From: Ehretia macrophylla
Taxonomy: Eukaryota; Streptophyta; Magnoliopsida; Boraginales; Ehretiaceae
Length of the DNA: 64,000 nt
Assembly: GCA_037974665.1 (NCBI GenBank)
Contig: CM075773.1
Span: forward strand, 62,402,763-62,466,762
Direction: 5' to 3'
The position numbers were made by a program, and so were the translations under genes. The notes beneath the pieces were generated by a model, which was given only the letters and a program-made list of their open reading frames with translations, was not told the DNA's origin and ran no database searches. Positions 60,501 to 64,000 of this stretch are shown piece by piece (within the stretch, counting starts at the first letter, position 1; each line of letters opens with the position of its first letter).

Positions 60501-60621
60501 GGTTATGAGGTTTGGGATTGGTGAAAGATTTGAAAGTTAGTTGGTAGTTGGTGGCTGTGGAGGGAAAGGAGAGAAGTGGTGGTTTTGGAGAGAGAAGAAG
60601 AAAGTGTGGTGTGGTGGCCAT
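57573..60621 (-). CDS. CGLD27: Chloroplast Ycf36/DUF1230 family protein (CGLD27-like)
   Basis: Minus-strand exons are 60621-60123, 60044-60016, 58524-58468 and 57791-57573, giving 267 aa with matching phases and GT-AG introns. Residues 1 to about 60 are rich in Ser, Pro and Thr with few acids, as in a chloroplast transit peptide. The DUF1230 domain starts at CPVPLDQQPINEYQALS (65-81). It has membrane segments near 98-118 and 132-155 and the signature YLGWAYVGNRLLSATVEYEE, then WYDGQIWVK, EILARDRLLGSF and VKPVLNRLKNTL. A third membrane segment lies near 207-225. The family is conserved in cyanobacteria, algal plastids (ycf36) and plants; its biochemical role is not settled, so none is given. 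The start is the first ATG of exon 1 and yields a plausible transit peptide. Intron 2 carries a Mutator MITE. Confidence 0.92.
59408..59614. mobile_element. Mutator-type MITE in CGLD27 intron 2, exact 9-bp TSD
   Basis: Ends are GGGTAAAGTTCACAAACTAC and the reverse complement of GGGTAGAGTGTAAAAGAT. The exact 9-bp repeat AAGACTAAT lies at 59399-59407 and 59615-59623. It is 207 bp long and non-coding. Confidence 0.88.
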
Positions 60622-62230
60622 TTTGCTTTATTCAATGCACTTTGTGTTTGCTTAGTAGATAGTTTTTGGAATTTCATCAAAAGGGCATAACAATGGAGGT
60701 TGATTTTTATTCATTTTGAGTGATTGGAAAGGAAAATATCTTTGGTCATGGTCATGGTTGAGTGAAGCTTGTAGCTCATTAGAAGCTGTTGTCATAGTCA
60801 ATTTTTTGTAAGTGGGTATTAAGAATGTGTTGATTGATACGTTGAAGACATTTTATTAGTAATCGATAGTTGTAATTCTAACTTTTTTAAGGTAGTGAAA
60901 TTCTTTGTTGCATAAATGGCGACTGCGCAAATAATGTAATGACTGTCTTGTTATCTCCGACAAGAAACTAGTGAAATTGAATTCAACGTGAACATGTGGA
61001 GTACTGATGGCTAGACGATAAGACTCGATACACCTTCACTATAGTTCAACAGTGAGAGCCTCTATCAAATGTGAAAGATATGAGAAGTGGAAATACACAA
61101 TATCTAATATTGAAATACCACTATTTTTAGCTTACACCTTGATCATTCGAGAGCGGTGCACAAGCTCCTGCTATGCACCAAGTTGAACCCACTCACATTT
61201 GGTAAAATATACTAGAATGCTATATTGTGGTGGAGAACAAGATTTTAGAAACCATCTCAGATGTCAATTTCCGGCCAAAGAAACTATTATCCGAAAACCA
61301 TTTCACACTTGACTCAAGCACCTTAAAATGCTAAAAATTAAAGTGAAGACGATTGTTGAAACCAACTAACCAAAATGTAACACTTTAAGCTATGCCATAG
61401 CTTTTCATACAATACACTTAATGGTAAAGCATGGTAAAGTACTAAAGTAGCACAGTTCAATTTCTGAGCTCAATATTTCAGCACATTTTCAAGTTTTTGA
61501 ACCTTAGGCACCAAAAGATGCGGATATGCATATACGAAGAGGAAAAAATTATTTTCATATAAATGCATTTGATGTCATCAAGCTAGCTAAGGCCATAAAA
61601 ATCACAAAAAAAAAACATATTTTTTTCAAAGCGTAGAAACGCAATCCACAAACTAACTATACTAGTTAAGTAAGAAAAAAGAAGAATCAAGAAGTAACAT
61701 TTTTTTGGCAAATATATTTCTATAATTTTTTTTTCTTTTGGGTACAACTCTGCAGAGACAAAATGTTTACAATTCTGAAGCACTTACTGCTTCCTTGACG
61801 CCCTCTACAGATTCAAAACCTTCGATTTTCTTGAGTTTTTTATTTTTTTTATTTTTTTATTTTTTTTCCTTTGAGAGACTTCTTATACAAGGATGGTACA
61901 TGGATCTACATTTTCACCCTTTTTGGCAGACCAAATATTAAGGACTTCCATACATAAGTTAGTGTTGTCTGCTATGCTACTAAACTACTCTTCAAATGAC
62001 ATCCTCCACTGCACTTCGCGCTGCCTTCGGCTTGGAGGATATACAATCTGTTTCAGATCGGCTGTGTTGCGTTCCCACTTCGAATGAACCAACACTTCCG
62101 AATCCAGTAACATGTCGTTGACGTTTTGTGTGTTTATTCACATCTACAACTTACCTGATGCGTCTGCTGCTCCAGCTCTCTGAGCCCTAGAACAAGCTTT
62201 CAGCTAGTGTTTCGATAATAATGCTTTTGG
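60622..62230 (-). promoter_or_regulatory. Region between the kinase stop and the CGLD27 start
   Basis: Both neighbouring genes read leftward, so this contains the kinase 3' UTR (its extent is not defined) and the CGLD27 promoter. No other gene, repeat border or specific regulatory site was recognised. Confidence 0.45.
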
Positions 62231-63430
62231 TCAACCTTGTGGCCGATCTGAACGAAGCTCTGGTTTGGGAACTTCTAAACGCTTAAGACTCTTGAGACGA
62301 GTAATAAGTTGCCCAAAGGAAGGGCGTGCCTCTGGATTACTGCAAATGACAAATACGAGAGTAATCAAACAGACTGAAATAAGCAAAAACTAGCAAGTTG
62401 TTGTAAACAGGCTATTCATCATTGGACTTGAGCATATCCTCAGCCCATTAGGATTCGAAAGTACTGGAAAGAGAGAAGAAAGTCACTAGGTATGAAACTC
62501 ACGTCTTCCAGCAGTCGGTTATTATCTCCGCAACCTCCGGATCAACAGTTTCAGGAATATCAAGGCGCCTTCCCTGAAAACCAACAGCATAAACAACCTG
62601 CATCGAGTGCATCCCTGTCCATGGAACTTTAAGAGTTGCCAACTCCCACAATATCACACCAAAACTGTACACGTCAGATCTGCAGAGCAAACCACACCAG
62701 TTCAAGTGGTAAGCTAATTAATTATTCAAATAACCGAAGGCCCACTTCCAACAATTTAAGCTGAACATAGAGAACTAACTCACTTCTCATTGGATGGCTC
62801 GTTTCTCAGAACTTCGGGTGCCATCCATTCAGCCTGCATATTGAAAGGACTGGACTCTTTAAGTAAAACTAACTCAAAGACATCTTCCCTCACTTTCTTG
62901 GAGTCATATTTTTGGCTTTCTTCCTATTTCTTTGTCTGGTTTTAAGGTTGAGGGAGAGGGGGAGTTGTTCTATCAAGGGATGGACATATTTTAATCAGAA
63001 ATCTGGTTTTGAGGTGCAATACCGTTCCGGCAGTTGACTTTGAAGAGAGGAATGTGTGGTGCATCATCCGCGACATACCAAAATCACAAACCTGCATATC
63101 ATCCCCACAGGATTTAAATATCCACATATAATTTCAAATAGCCTCTAAGTTCAAATTTTGTTTTGATCACACCTTAACAACCCAGTTTTTATCAACAAGG
63201 AGATTTAGAGTCTTCAAATCGCGATGCACTATAACAGGGTGACTTGTATGTAAGTAATTCATTCCCTTGGCCTACAGTAAAACAGAACCAATTACAAACA
63301 CAACAAACATCAATGACAAATAAAAACGAAAATTATTTCTCCAACTAATACCACATCAAGAGCCATTCTCAGCCGTCTCTTTTCTTCAAGTTGGATATTT
63401 GGACGGTGCAGTAGCTTATATAGACTTCCC
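62231..63430 (-). CDS. Raf-like MAPKKK (CTR1/EDR1-type) protein kinase, C-terminal part
   Basis: Minus-strand exons are 63430-63352, 63271-63173, 63091-63023, 62833-62784, 62679-62503 and 62339-62231. They join in frame to 194 residues and a stop. The N-terminal regulatory part and the ATP-binding lobe lie beyond the right edge. Visible kinase motifs are [10 protein letters not shown], the catalytic loop [12 protein letters not shown], the activation-segment DFG (VCDFGMSRM) and the APE region ([19 protein letters not shown]). [22 protein letters not shown] and the terminal [13 protein letters not shown] follow. The catalytic Asp, Lys and DFG Asp are intact. This subfamily acts as serine/threonine kinases in ethylene, defence and osmotic signalling. 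Wording around [10 protein letters not shown] resembles the CTR1/EDR1 group, but the missing N-terminus prevents a firm subgroup call. Confidence 0.9.
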
Positions 63431-64000
63431 CTGCATCCAGATGAGTTGAACAACAAACAACCATGAGAAAAAAAAAAAAAAAAAAAAAAAAAAGCAAAAT
63501 AATCCATATCATTGTAGAGCTACCAATGTAGACACCCATCAAACTTTTCAGAATTGTAGACTTCATAATTGCTAGCATATTTTCCCGTCTAACATATATA
63601 GGTGTGTGATGCATGTCGCTCTCTGCTGATGTAATTGGTATTTGTAATGAAAGCAACAGATATATGTTAAATAGTTGCTGTTAGGGATTATCTTAATTAC
63701 TTTTTTTAAGATTTAGTTTAGAAACCAAGATAAATAAAGTGAGAATCTAAGGAAGGTCATGTGCCTTCAGAATACATGTCATCCAAGAAACATCGTTGTT
63801 AGAAACAACGACGTGAATATAAGCAAGCTTATATCCTGTAGTATTTGACGAATAGCAAGGAAAAGAAATAAGGAAATCGTGAAGGATAACACATTTCTTT
63901 ACTTTAACAATAAACAAGAGACGAAAATTTGGAAAAGAACAAAGGAGATAACTAGAACCAATAAACTATAATCTCAATTGTATCAAAATCTAAATTATTA
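63431..64000 (-). other. Intron of the kinase gene, running off the window
   Basis: No further exon could be supported up to the right edge. A poly-A run lies at 63470-63493. The preceding exon, expected to encode the end of the kinase N-lobe, must lie outside. Confidence 0.5.

Noticed and set aside
63536..63600. Minus-strand phrase LAIMKS that resembles the VAIMK motif of Raf-like kinases
   Set aside because: The flanking residues do not continue the kinase N-lobe, no proper splice sites fit, and the expected HPN motif is missing. Taken as coincidence.
1..64000. CRISPR array, operon or defence-like gene cluster
   Set aside because: The window is plant nuclear DNA with intron-split genes. 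No regularly spaced repeats with unique spacers and no clustered bacterial-type genes were seen.

Overview
This window is nuclear DNA of a flowering plant, most likely a eudicot. It is AT-rich, its protein-coding genes are split by GT-AG introns, and it is crowded with plant-type transposable elements (Ty1/copia and Ty3/gypsy LTRs, LINEs, tRNA-derived SINEs, CACTA, hAT, PIF/Harbinger and Mutator-type elements, and miniature LTR elements). I cannot name the species from the sequence.

Five host genes can be supported by reconstructing exons. (1) A ZIP zinc transporter of the ZIP4 type, + strand, 7112-10491, four exons, 411 aa. Two perfect zinc-deficiency response elements lie 300-400 bases upstream of its start. 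(2) A GT31 beta-1,3-galactosyltransferase, + strand, 22566-30580, seven exons, 373 aa. (3) The mitochondrial glycine decarboxylase P-protein, + strand, 39947-49296, fifteen exons, 1052 aa. (4) A chloroplast Ycf36/DUF1230 protein of the CGLD27 type, - strand, 60621-57573, four exons, 267 aa. (5) The 3' part of a Raf-like protein kinase of the CTR1/EDR1 type, - strand, 63430-62231, with its N-terminal exons beyond the right edge. The genes are functionally unrelated neighbours, as is normal in plants: Golgi glycosylation, plasma-membrane zinc uptake, photorespiration, plastid biogenesis and signalling. There is no operon-like or defence-like cluster.

Layout: 1-3704 copia and LINE remnants; 4440-6546 LINE tail, a TRIM-like array and two MITEs; 6700-10500 ZIP gene; 10900-13632 tandem repeats, an RNase H fragment and a SINE dimer; 13683-15486 copia solo LTR; 15710-20416 CACTA element with a 2.4 kb gypsy-type solo LTR nested in it; 20713-22134 hAT element with a broken BED zinc finger; 22566-30580 galactosyltransferase; 32776-36057 CACTA tnp2 pseudogene followed by a solo LTR that itself holds a PIF MITE; 36994-38204 a fold-back element interrupted by a three-LTR TRIM array; 39947-49296 P-protein gene, whose introns hold a Mutator MITE, a hairpin, a tRNA-Pro retroposon, a probable hAT MITE and TRIM pieces; 50900-56650 SINE, LINE, Mutator, hAT and PIF elements; 57573 to the end, the two minus-strand genes.

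I found no undescribed multi-gene system. The most interesting signals are the paired zinc-response boxes with an adjacent C-rich tract, the tandem TRIM array bounded by an exact 5-bp duplication, and a miRNA-like hairpin in a P-protein intron. Exon borders come from splice-site and protein-family logic, not from transcripts.
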